Shown here piece after piece: positions 34,067 to 43,300 of a stretch of DNA of 64,000 nucleotides; the first letter of the stretch is position 1; each line of letters opens with the position of its first letter. The notes beneath the pieces were generated by a model. The model made no database searches. It saw only the letters and a list, made by a program, of their open reading frames with translations, and was not told the origin of the DNA. The position numbers and the translations under genes are program-made. Source of the DNA: DATNPH01 sp036703315 (GTDB taxonomy: Bacteria; Cyanobacteriota; Cyanobacteriia; Cyanobacteriales; Coleofasciculaceae); contig DATNPH010000014.1 of the NCBI GenBank assembly GCA_036703315.1, positions 3,441 to 67,440 of the forward strand, written 5' to 3'.

Positions 34067-35239
34067 TTAGCTGAGCGATCGCACAAACTTATCTAACCGA
34101 TCCATCCCCTCCTGAATGGACGGTAGGTCAGTGGCGTAAGAAAGGCGGATACACTCATCGGCACCAAAGGCGATACCAGGGATTACAGCAACTTGCTGAG
34201 ATTCTAGAAGAGCGTCACAGAACTCCATAGATTTTAGACCCGTCTTACTGATATTGGGAAACATGTAGAACGCACCATCCGGTTTAGGACACAATAGTCC
34301 AGGAATGGCGTTAAGCCTTTCCAACATCACCTGTCGCCGTTCAGCAAAAGCAAGGCGCATCTCTTCTACGCAGTCTTGTGAATCTTCCAGAGCAGCGATC
34401 GCGCCATACTGAGCAAAGGTACACACGTTTGATGTGCTGTGACCTTGAACGGTGTTTACTGCCTTAATGAGTTCTACTGAAGCCGCCAGATAGCCTAAAC
34501 GCCAGCCAGTCATCGAGTAGGCTTTGGCAAATCCATTGCTGATAATTGTACGCTCAAAGATTTCTGGGCCAACAGCACCGATACTGAGGTGTTCTGCTCC
34601 GTCATAAAGAATCCTTTCGTAAATCTCATCTGAGACAACCAAAATATCCTTTTCTACCACAACCTCCGCCAGCGCTTTAATCTCCGCTGGTGTATAAACC
34701 ATGCCAGTCGGATTAGAGGGAGAATTCAGGACAAACAGCTTTGTTTGGGGCGTTATCGCTGTCGCTAGCTGGTCAGGGGTGATTTTGTAGCCAGTAGAGG
34801 CATCAGTGGAAACGATCACTGGTGTTCCACCAACAAGCTTGACCATTTCTGGATATGAAAGCCAGTAGGGAGCAGGAATAATTACTTCATCTCCAGTTTC
34901 AATCAACGCCAGCATCAGATTGAATAGGGAATGCTTGCCACCGTTGGTGACAATGACGTTCTCGGCGTTGTAACAAAGACCATTTTCTTCTCGGAGCTTA
35001 CGAGCTATGGCTTCTCGTAACCTTGGCTCTCCAGCAGCTGGTCCATACTTGGTCTTTCCTTCATCAAGCGCTTTCTTCGCAGCCGCTTTGATATGATCCG
35101 GTGTGTCGAAATCAGGTTCTCCAGCACTGAAACTACAAACATCTATCCCTTCCGCTTTCATCGCTTTCGCCTTAGCCGCAATTGCCAGGGTTAGGGAAGG
35201 AGAGACTTGACCAACTCGTGCTGCTAGCTTCATGCTCAT
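34067..35239 (-). CDS. aspC: Pyridoxal-phosphate aspartate aminotransferase (class I, subgroup Ib)
   Basis: The enzyme transfers amino groups between aspartate and 2-oxoglutarate, and in cyanobacteria often also acts on prephenate. The PLP lysine is K239 in SNGFAKAYSMTGWRLGY. NSPSNPTGMVY and DEIYERILYDGA position the cofactor. The N-terminus LAARVGQVSPSLTLAIAAKA and 390-aa length match subgroup Ib. An ATG two codons later (35233) is an equally possible start. It is a single minus-strand gene. Confidence 0.93.
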   Translation of the reverse strand: MSMKLAARVGQVSPSLTLAIAAKAKAMKAEGIDVCSFSAGEPDFDTPDHIKAAAKKALDEGKTKYGPAAGEPRLREAIARKLREENGLCYNAENVIVTNGGKHSLFNLMLALIETGDEVIIPAPYWLSYPEMVKLVGGTPVIVSTDASTGYKITPDQLATAITPQTKLFVLNSPSNPTGMVYTPAEIKALAEVVVEKDILVVSDEIYERILYDGAEHLSIGAVGPEIFERTIISNGFAKAYSMTGWRLGYLAASVELIKAVNTVQGHSTSNVCTFAQYGAIAALEDSQDCVEEMRLAFAERRQVMLERLNAIPGLLCPKPDGAFYMFPNISKTGLKSMEFCDALLESQQVAVIPGIAFGADECIRLSYATDLPSIQEGMDRLDKFVRSLS

Positions 35240-35386
35240 TACACCCGAAAAACTAACTGATGAATTGAGTTATGCGAATGCACTACGCCCATGCTGCGCG
35301 ATCGCATTAGCAATCTTTCTAGTTTCCCAGAGTACCTTGCAATCGCGCTCGTAATTGCCGTTTTTTTTACTTTTTGAGTTGTCCGA

Positions 35387-35572
35387 TCAGTTATTGGCTA
35401 ACTGAGCAAACTTTCCGTAAAACAGTCCTTGAACTTTAGCGCGATCGCCAGAGCGCAGCTTTACCTGCACGCCATGCCCTGGCTCGACCTCGCGCCTGCG
35501 CCCCTCTCCCCACACAATGATCTGCGTCTCCAGATCACCGTCCCGTGCAATGGGGTGGACGCGAAACCACAA
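35387..35572 (-). CDS. Possible small hypothetical protein
   Basis: A 61-residue frame from a TTG at 35572 reads LWFRVHPIARDGDLETQIIV, then WGEGRRREVEPGHGVQVKLR and ends KFAQLANN. The composition looks protein-like, with beta-strand-like alternation and a GDRAKVQGLFYGKFA segment. The frame is closed by a stop 6 codons upstream and no ribosome-binding site is visible. No family is recognised. Confidence 0.3.
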   Translation of the reverse strand: MWFRVHPIARDGDLETQIIVWGEGRRREVEPGHGVQVKLRSGDRAKVQGLFYGKFAQLANN

Positions 35573-36021
35573 GAAGCGGCAATTGAAGTTTTATTGTACT
35601 ACATCGATAATACAAATGATGCGAAAATAACACCTCACCCGATTGGGTGACAAGCAGATGTTCAGCCAAGCTAAACAAAATCCAAGACAGCTTGGTTAAC
35701 GCTTAGATCCTCCCTAGCCCCCTTGTCTTCGGGAGGTTATACCAATTGGTCTTAAAAATGACACAAATAGTCAAGGTAGTAGGTTGTAGCGTCCTTCCTA
35801 CCACCTACTACCTAACACCTAAAACCTAATCACCGATAAGTGTCAAACATTTAACCAAATGGTATTAGGTTCCGATACGGAAAGAAGAAATCTAGCCCTC
35901 TCCGTTTCGGGGAGGGCTAGAGAGAGGTTTTTAGCATTTATGCTAGAGGCTCATGAACGGCGTACACAACACAAACATGAAACTCTCTTTCCCCTACTCC
36001 CCATTTTCAACATAGGTCTAA
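35573..36021. other. Intergenic region with hairpins, downstream of glmU
   Basis: This 449-bp gap contains CTACTACCTAACACC-type repeats (about 35800-35830), a CCTCCC/GGGAGG pair (about 35710-35743) and the strong hairpin at 35892-35920. No gene is supported. Confidence 0.45.
35892..35920 (-). terminator. Terminator-like hairpin downstream of glmU
   Basis: CTAGCCCTCTCC (35892-35903) pairs with GGGGAGGGCTAG (35909-35920) with a single G-T pair. Reading on the minus strand, a T-rich ATTTCTTCTTT follows, which fits termination of the glmU transcript about 100 bp after its stop. Confidence 0.55.
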
Positions 36022-37392
36022 TCAACTCGATGACTTATCAGGTTTGGGTTTCAAGCGCCAACCCTGTTTTACAACTTGACGCGCACGAGCAATCACCAAG
36101 CAATCATCCGGCACATCTTCTGTTATTACAGAGCCAGCCGCTACATTCACATCTTCTCCTAGAGTGACTGGTGCGATTAGAACGCTATTAGAACCAGTTT
36201 TTGTGCGATCGCCAATTTCTGTGCGATGCTTCTTCACCCCGTCGTAATTAGCGGTAATCGTACCAGCACCAATATTTACCTTATTCCCCAGCTTTGCATC
36301 TCCCAAATAAGACAGGTGGGCAACATTTGTGCGATCACCTAATGTGGCATTTTTCAGCTCGACAAAATTTCCAATACGGCAGGATTCTCCCACCTCTACA
36401 TGACCCCGTAAATGGGCGTAGGGGCCAATCCGAGTGCCATCCTTGACAACACTATCACTCACCACCGAAAACAGCGCCGTCACATTCTGACCCAACTGAC
36501 TATTTTCTATCAGGCTTCCTGGTCCAATCCGACTACCAGAACCAATTTTTGTCTTGCCCCGCAGATGAGTTTGGGCTTCGATAATCACATCAGGCTGTAA
36601 TTCCACCGTGTCATCAATCGTGATGCTGTCGGGATTAATTAACGTCACCCCCGCCCTCATCCAGGCATCCTTCACTCGCGTTTGCAAAATTTCGTAAGCA
36701 CTGGCAAGCTGTTTACGGTCATTGATGCCGAGAATTTCCTGGTAATCCTCAACATCCACCACCATCACTTGCTCCAAGTAGTTAACGGCGTCTGTTATGT
36801 AATACTCCTTCTGATCATTATTTGCCTGTAATTTTGGCAGCACGTTTGCCAGTTGAGACCAGTTGAAGCAATAGACACCTGCATTAATGCGACGATTTTG
36901 CTTTTGAGCTGCTGTGCAGTCTCGGTCTTCTACAATCTGTTGAAGTCGATTTTGAGTATCGCAAAAAACGCGCCCGTAGCCTTTTGGGTCTGGCAATTGG
37001 GCGGTGAGAAGGGTGGCGGAATTTTGATGAGTTTGATGCGTCTCCAACAACTGTTTAATCGTGTTGGGTCGCAATAGAGGAACATCACCATTCAAGACCA
37101 GCAAGTCGCCAGTAAATCCTTCCAAGTAAGGTATAAGTTGTTGAGCGGCATGACCGGTTCCCAGTTGCTCGGTCTGTTCAACAAATTCTAGACCCGTATG
37201 AGCTTCCAGAGATTTTTTTACCTGTTCACTCTGATATCCGACAATGACGAGAATCCGCGAGGGTTCAACAGACAGACAACTTTTTAGAACTCGTTCAACC
37301 AGCGAAACCGAACCCAAATTGTGACAAACCTTAGGTAGGTCTGATTTCATCCGTGTCCCGCGTCCTGCCGCTAGAATGGCTACTGCAACCAT
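36022..37392 (-). CDS. glmU: Bifunctional N-acetylglucosamine-1-phosphate uridyltransferase / glucosamine-1-phosphate acetyltransferase
   Basis: GlmU makes UDP-GlcNAc for peptidoglycan and lipopolysaccharide. The pyrophosphorylase domain has LAAGRGTRMKSDLPK (7-21), LVLNGDVPLL and EQLGTGHAAQQ. The C-terminal left-handed beta-helix has repeated hexapeptides and the acetyltransferase residues in LSYLGDAKLG and NIGAGTITANYDG. The 456-aa length is normal. It lies 21 bp downstream of the HD-GYP response regulator on the same strand and is probably co-transcribed with it. Confidence 0.98.
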   Translation of the reverse strand: MVAVAILAAGRGTRMKSDLPKVCHNLGSVSLVERVLKSCLSVEPSRILVIVGYQSEQVKKSLEAHTGLEFVEQTEQLGTGHAAQQLIPYLEGFTGDLLVLNGDVPLLRPNTIKQLLETHQTHQNSATLLTAQLPDPKGYGRVFCDTQNRLQQIVEDRDCTAAQKQNRRINAGVYCFNWSQLANVLPKLQANNDQKEYYITDAVNYLEQVMVVDVEDYQEILGINDRKQLASAYEILQTRVKDAWMRAGVTLINPDSITIDDTVELQPDVIIEAQTHLRGKTKIGSGSRIGPGSLIENSQLGQNVTALFSVVSDSVVKDGTRIGPYAHLRGHVEVGESCRIGNFVELKNATLGDRTNVAHLSYLGDAKLGNKVNIGAGTITANYDGVKKHRTEIGDRTKTGSNSVLIAPVTLGEDVNVAAGSVITEDVPDDCLVIARARQVVKQGWRLKPKPDKSSS

Positions 37393-37413
37393 GATGAGGT
37401 ATTGGCTTTGCTG

Positions 37414-38541
37414 CTACCAGCTTTCAGATTTTCGCTCACTGATGATAACACTTGCTTTACCTAGTTCAACTCCTTCTAATTGTTCAGAACTCGCAGTCGA
37501 TGCTGGTGCTTCTCCCCTGTGAGCTAATTTAATAAATTCGGTAAACTGCTCCATCAGCTTAGGATTGCGCCAACCTTTTTCAGTTTCCTGAACCATCATT
37601 TCTAAGGCTTCTGCTGGAGTAAATGCCGATTTATAGGGACGCTCGCTGGTCAAAGCGTCGTAGATATCAATAATTTGGAAGACTTGAGCCAGATAGGGAA
37701 TTTCATCACCAACTAGTCCATCCGGATAACCACTGCCGTCCCAACGTTCATGGTGATGACGAATAATCGGGATAACACCTCGCATCGTTCGCAGTGGCTT
37801 GCAAATTTTTTCGCCAATCATGACGTGCTGGTTCATGATTTCCCGCTCTTCGGGAGTAAATCGCCCTTTTTTCAGCAGCACCGCATCAGGAATTCCAACT
37901 TTGCCAATGTCATGCAGGTAGCCACCCCACATCAAATTCCGAATGTCTGCTCTTGGTAGCTGGATATATTCACCAAAGGCTTTACCCATCTCAACGAGTC
38001 GCTCACAATGATCACCCGTGTTAGGGTCACGGCTTTCGACGGCTCTAGCCATTGAGAAAAGAACCTGTTCAGCGTGGTCTAAATCTTCATTAAGGCGCTT
38101 TTGGCGAACCAGAGATTTAACCCGTGCCGCCAGTTCTAAGCGGTCGAAGGGTTTGCTCAGAAAGTCATCTCCTCCAGCTTCGATGCCCATGATACGCGAG
38201 CGCCTATCGTTGAGTGCCGTGATAAATACCACCGGAATTAGGCGAGTTTGTTCATCTTCCTTAAGACGCCGACACACCTCAAAGCCATCCATTCCTGGCA
38301 TCATCACGTCTAGGAGAATCAGATCAGGATTGCCCTCGACGACGCGCTTTAGAGCCTTGGGACCACTGTCTGCCTCTAGTACCTCGTAACCTTCCACTGA
38401 CAAAAGCGCCACAGCTGTCATCCGGCTGGATGGATGATCATCAACTACTAAGATTTTTGGTTGATCGGAATCCATGAAATTCGTTGAGGGAGGACTTATT
38501 TCCGATTTGGATAACGTCGAAGCACCTGAGAAATCCAACAT
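37414..38541 (-). CDS. Two-component response regulator with HD-GYP output domain
   Basis: A receiver domain (about 28-145; phospho-acceptor D78 in LILLDVMMPG) is fused to an HD-GYP phosphodiesterase domain. The latter has GYLHDIGKVGIP (HD at 210-211), HHERWDGSGYP (263-273) and DIYDALTSERPYK. The domain class hydrolyses cyclic di-GMP (RpfG type); all metal and GYP residues are present, so activity is plausible. The product is 375 aa from the ATG at 38541; M23 (38475) is an alternative close to the receiver. No histidine kinase is adjacent. It is followed directly by glmU. Confidence 0.93.
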   Translation of the reverse strand: MLDFSGASTLSKSEISPPSTNFMDSDQPKILVVDDHPSSRMTAVALLSVEGYEVLEADSGPKALKRVVEGNPDLILLDVMMPGMDGFEVCRRLKEDEQTRLIPVVFITALNDRRSRIMGIEAGGDDFLSKPFDRLELAARVKSLVRQKRLNEDLDHAEQVLFSMARAVESRDPNTGDHCERLVEMGKAFGEYIQLPRADIRNLMWGGYLHDIGKVGIPDAVLLKKGRFTPEEREIMNQHVMIGEKICKPLRTMRGVIPIIRHHHERWDGSGYPDGLVGDEIPYLAQVFQIIDIYDALTSERPYKSAFTPAEALEMMVQETEKGWRNPKLMEQFTEFIKLAHRGEAPASTASSEQLEGVELGKASVIISERKSESW

Positions 38542-38822
38542 GATCTAATGCAACCAGAGACTGTACAGTAGGCTAGAAATAGCTTTTTTCGCAATAAGTG
38601 TTGTTACAACCTTTTATGGCATAGCTATTCAAGAGATCTTTAGTATTTTAAACTTTAAAACGTCGAGTTAAAAGCTTAAGTTAGTATTCTCAATACTTTA
38701 AATATTTATTTTTCATGGTAAGATTACCTAGGCTTTCAGTGAAGCAACCTAGTGCAAGTTCAAGGACGTTTTTGTGCAATAGTCGGTGAAGGGAACAAAG
38801 CGTTTCAGATGTTCCTCCTTCT

Positions 38823-39713
38823 TCAATAATCTCCTCTTGCTTCACTTGCATCCTTTAACCAACGTCTGTGCCAACGAGAGGTTGGTTCCAGGGAAGACGC
38901 CTGTTGTTCCATTTTACGACGGTGTGAAATGTCGTGAGCTGGGTCACATAAATTAGGGTCGCGGTAAGGAATAGCAGCACGAGTCTGCAAATGTTCTTGC
39001 GATCGCTTTGAGAGAGGCGGTAAATCAGTAGTACTGAAGCTGGCTACGGTTCCTGGTTGTCGTCCTCCTACCTGTAACGTTGAGCCAATCTTCAACCCAG
39101 CCGCGATTAGGGCACTTCGCACAGACGCAGCACAGGAGTAGGTGGCAAGTCTCCCATCTATTGCACAGCATTTAGCTAATAGCTGGAGGAATTCAACTGT
39201 CCACAACTGAGGGCAACGGGGTGGAGAAAAGGGATCGAGAAAAATGGCATCCGCTTGAAAGTTTGACTGATGCAATTGCCCAATTGTTGTTCTGGCATCG
39301 CCAAGGAGTAGTTGAGCATGCAATCGGTCAGTTTGAACGTGGAACGATGTTGCCAGTTGCAACAATTCGGGGATAGGCTGAGCCGTGTTATTGAGTAAAT
39401 TATGCGCGATCGCGGCTCTTGGTACAGTGGGATCTAATTCCAGAGCAACTAGCTCAACACGGCAACTAGGATTGTTTGTCCAAATGGCTTCTAGGGCACT
39501 AGCTGTGTTATAGCCTAGACCATAGCAGACATCAAGCAAGCGCACTAAAGGCTTTTGAGCTTTCTCTACTAGCTGGCATGGTTTCACAAACTTCAGCAGC
39601 GCTTCTTCTTTTGCGCCTTGAACACTGTGAAACGATTCCCCAAATTCAGTTGAGAAGAAGGTAAATGAGCCATCAGCTGTTAGCTGCGGTGTGAAGATGC
39701 TAGTGTCTTGCAT
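38823..39713 (-). CDS. mnmD: tRNA 5-methylaminomethyl-2-thiouridine methyltransferase MnmD-like (MnmC N-terminal type)
   Basis: The protein should methylate the wobble-uridine side chain of tRNA, the last step of mnm5s2U. The MnmC1 motif is clear: FTPQLTADGSFTFFSTEFGE at the N-terminus, VRLLDVCYGLGYNTASAL (SAM loop), then ADAIFLDPFSPPRCPQLWT. Unlike E. coli MnmC it lacks the FAD domain, as in cyanobacteria and plants. I use ATG 39713; the frame extends six codons to a TTG. A basic C-terminal tail of about 50 residues follows the domain. Confidence 0.85.
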   Translation of the reverse strand: MQDTSIFTPQLTADGSFTFFSTEFGESFHSVQGAKEEALLKFVKPCQLVEKAQKPLVRLLDVCYGLGYNTASALEAIWTNNPSCRVELVALELDPTVPRAAIAHNLLNNTAQPIPELLQLATSFHVQTDRLHAQLLLGDARTTIGQLHQSNFQADAIFLDPFSPPRCPQLWTVEFLQLLAKCCAIDGRLATYSCAASVRSALIAAGLKIGSTLQVGGRQPGTVASFSTTDLPPLSKRSQEHLQTRAAIPYRDPNLCDPAHDISHRRKMEQQASSLEPTSRWHRRWLKDASEARGDY

Positions 39714-40310
39714 TATTAAACGTGCAGGCAAACAAAGTCTGTTTCCAAATTTAATGAGCTACTTCCAGAGTATGTCTTTCTAGAGTAAACATTCCTATCT
39801 AGACAAACGAGCAACGTTTTGAGTAAATGTACTTAAATCAATCCGAGTTCCTAACAAGTTCTCTTTTCTTCACAGGGTGGTTAGGGAAAGATACGTTGAG
39901 CGATTTGTGCATCAACTGTTACCCCCTAGAGTCCTTCACTAACACCCATTGCATTTCGCAATATTTAGCATAGATTTTTTGAATCGTATCTATCCTGGGC
40001 AGTAAAATCTCAATGGCTTAAGAAAAAATTTACTTCAATATTGAATTTTACTGAGGTAGTCTATGGTATTTTTGCCTTATTGAAGAAGGCAGAGGGCAGA
40101 AAAAGGAAGGCAGAAAGGGGGAGTGTCAGGGGGATTGTTTCCCCTCAGTCACGCCCAGCCACTGAATACCTTCAGTGGGGGATTGTAACCATTGATCCAA
40201 ATCCTTCGCCCGAAGCCTTGGGAAGAAGGCAGGAGGATTTTCCTTCTGCATAAGAGCCCTTTGCATAAGAGCCTTTCTTGTTCAAAACTCACTAAACCTA
40301 GGGTAATGCC
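39714..40310. other. Divergent intergenic region upstream of the TPS locus
   Basis: This 597-bp region includes purine-rich repeat tracts (GGCAGAGGGCAGAAAAAGG, about 40088-40107) and the repeated CATAAGAGCC (near 40250 and 40263). It must carry the promoter of the secretion locus, but I cannot place it. No gene is supported. Confidence 0.45.
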
Positions 40311-43300
40311 GTGTTGAGTCCCAAGGTATCGCAGCAACTACATCATCAATTTAGAACGGTTAGCTCAAATTCCCTATTTAGCGCTACAAAGGCTACTGCA
40401 TTGAGAAGGGGAAACTCTAAGCTCGCGAAGCATCATGTTAGAGTGATCGCTTCCGATAAGTTGTGTCGCTCATGGAACTTAGGGGTAGCGCTGACATTAG
40501 GGATAAGCGGCGCGATCGCTTTTTCTGGAAATCCAGCTACTGCTCAGATTACGCCTGATAAGACTTTAGGCGCTGAACGTTCTATCGTTACACCGAACCT
40601 TAATATCCGTGGTCTTCCTGCTGATCAAATTGATGGTGGTGCTGTACGGGGAGTCAACCTATTTCACAGCTTTACCCAATTCAATGTTGGAAACGGACAG
40701 CGAGTCTACTTCGCCAACCCCACTGGAATAGAGAACATTCTTAGTCGAGTAACAGGTTCCAACCCTTCCAACATTTTTGGAACGTTGGGGGTAAATGGAG
40801 GAGCTAGTCTATTTTTGCTCAATCCCAATGGCATCATCTTTGGTCCCAATGCCAAGCTGGACATCGCCGGTTCATTAGTAGCCACTACGGCAAGCAGCCT
40901 AGTGTTTAACAATGGTACCGAGTTCAGTGCGAAGAACCCACAAGCCGCTCCTCTACTGACCATCAATCTCCGTCCAGGATTGCAGTATGCGTCGAACCCC
41001 TCAGGAGTGCTTACCAATGAAGGGAATTTAGCTGTGGGGAAAGATCTGACCTTAGCGGCTAATAACCTTGACTTACAGGGTCAGCTGCACGCTGGTGGGA
41101 ATTTAACATTACAAGCTTTAAATACTCTACAAATACGGGATAGTTTAACCAATCCTTTCATTGCTTCTGCTCAGGGACAGCTGCTAGCTCAGGGAAATCA
41201 AGCTGTAGATATTTTTGCCTTAAATCATCCAGCTAGTGGCTTTTTCTCCGGAGGAGATACCGTGCTGCGTTCAGCGAACACGGTGGGAGGCGATGCCCAC
41301 TATACAGCAGGTGGTAGTTTTCGGATCGAGCAACTAGATGGGAGTCTGGGAAATTTGTATAGTCCCTACGACCCGATTATTCGAGTCCAAGGGGATGTTG
41401 AGTTAGCTGGCTATAGAGGTGGCTCCCTACACATTTTGGCAGGGGGGAGTGTAACGATTCCGGGGGATGTCACCATCTTACGCGCAGACACGAATGCGAT
41501 CGCTGAGGCAGTACCGTTGTCCGATGGCACGACTCTACTTATTGATGGTCGCGTTTTACCCACTCTAGATATACGGGCGGGAACGACTGCGTTCGGTGCT
41601 CCTGCCGCGCCTGGTGCTCCAACCAGTGGGGCAATCACTATTGGTGGGACTATCACAAATCTCCGTGGCGTAGTCTTTTTGACCAATCAATATAATCCTA
41701 ATCTCCAGTTAGCACCAGGTGCAATTTCAACCGGACCGATTAGGGCATTTGGCGGTTCAGTCGCGATCGATGCACGAGACAGCATTACGATTCCGAACGG
41801 GATTAATACCAGCATTAACAATGGTACTGGCGGTAATATCAGGCTCCTGGCGGGGTTAGGCGGGATTGACACGCGTGGAGGTATCCTAACCGCTGGTTCT
41901 GGAAGTGGTAACGGCGGGGATATTATCCTCACGGCTACTGGCAATATTATCACGGATGCCATACGGTCTTTTGTATCACTGGGAGCTACGGGAAATGGAG
42001 GGGACATTATCCTCACTAGTAGAAACGGTGCCATTGATACAAGGGGAGGAGAGCTGAGTTCTACCACCAGTCGTGGTAATGCAGGTAATGTTACCCTTGA
42101 TGCCTTTAGCAACATTATCACTGGTACCATAAAGTCGTTTGTTGCAGACACGGGACAGACAGGTCTTGGAAATGGAGGGAACCTTACCCTCAGAAGTACA
42201 ACAGGTTCCATTGATACGAGTAGAGGAACTCTGTTCTCTTCTACTGATAGCGGCAATGGGGGCACCGTTAACCTGACTGCCTTTGGCAATATTTCTACGG
42301 CTGGCATTCAGTCTCTGGTCGGATTTCGAGGTGTTGGCTTTGCCGGGAATATCAACCTGATTAGCCAAGGGGGTGCTATCGATACCACTGGCATCACAAT
42401 TGATGATCAAGGGAAGCCTGTTTCTGGGATTGAGTCTGTTGTGGGAGATGAGGGGATAGGTTTTGGAGGGAATGTTAACCTTCTTGCTTTTGGTGATATC
42501 ACCACAGCAGGCATCGAAACTCGTGTCGGAAAAGGCGGCAGAGGATACGCAGGAGATATTACCCTAAACAGTTTAACTGGAGCTATTGATACAACAGCTG
42601 GAAAGCTAGCTTCCGACAGTCCTGACAACCTTAGTGGTACTATCACTCTCACAGCGTTTGGAAATATTACCCCAGGTAATATCAGCTCGACTAACTCAGG
42701 CTCAGGTAAGGCTGGTGATCTTAACCTTGTAAGCTTTACTGGGGATATCTTCGCAGCAGGGCGCTTGATTGAAAGTTCGGCGTCTGGGTTAGCTAGGGGT
42801 GGTGATATCTATGTCAAAGCTAGAACAGTCTACTTAACTGATAACACACTGTTAGCGGCTAACACCTATGGAACGGGAACTAGTGGTAACGTCAATATCC
42901 AAGCCCAATCTCTTTTCCTAACGGGTGGGGCTGAAGTACAGGCTCAGACTTTTGGTGCGGGGAATGCAGGTAATATCCTAGTCAATGTGGTTGATTCTGT
43001 GACTCTTTCTGGGATTGCTCCTTTCCCACTCCTAAGTGATGGTAGGGTAGGAGGATTTTCTAGCGGCTTGTTTTCCACAACTGAGGAAGGTGCTACGGGT
43101 GAGGGCGGCACTATCCAAGTTAATGCAAATGCTTTGCGACTTGAGAATGGAGCTGTTTTAAGCGCCCGAACTAGAAGTATTGCCAACGGTGGTGATGTCA
43201 CGGTCAATGTCAATACTCTGGATATCACAGGGGGCGCACAAATTCTCACCTCGGCCTTTAGCAGTGGTGCGGCAGGTGGAATCACAATTAACGCTACGGG

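Noticed and set aside
35859..36167. 102-aa plus-strand frame at the glmU 3' end
   Set aside because: It is antisense to glmU and includes the terminator hairpin; no coding evidence.
40041..40253. 70-aa plus-strand frame upstream of the exoprotein
   Set aside because: It consists largely of purine-rich repeat sequence with no conserved feature.
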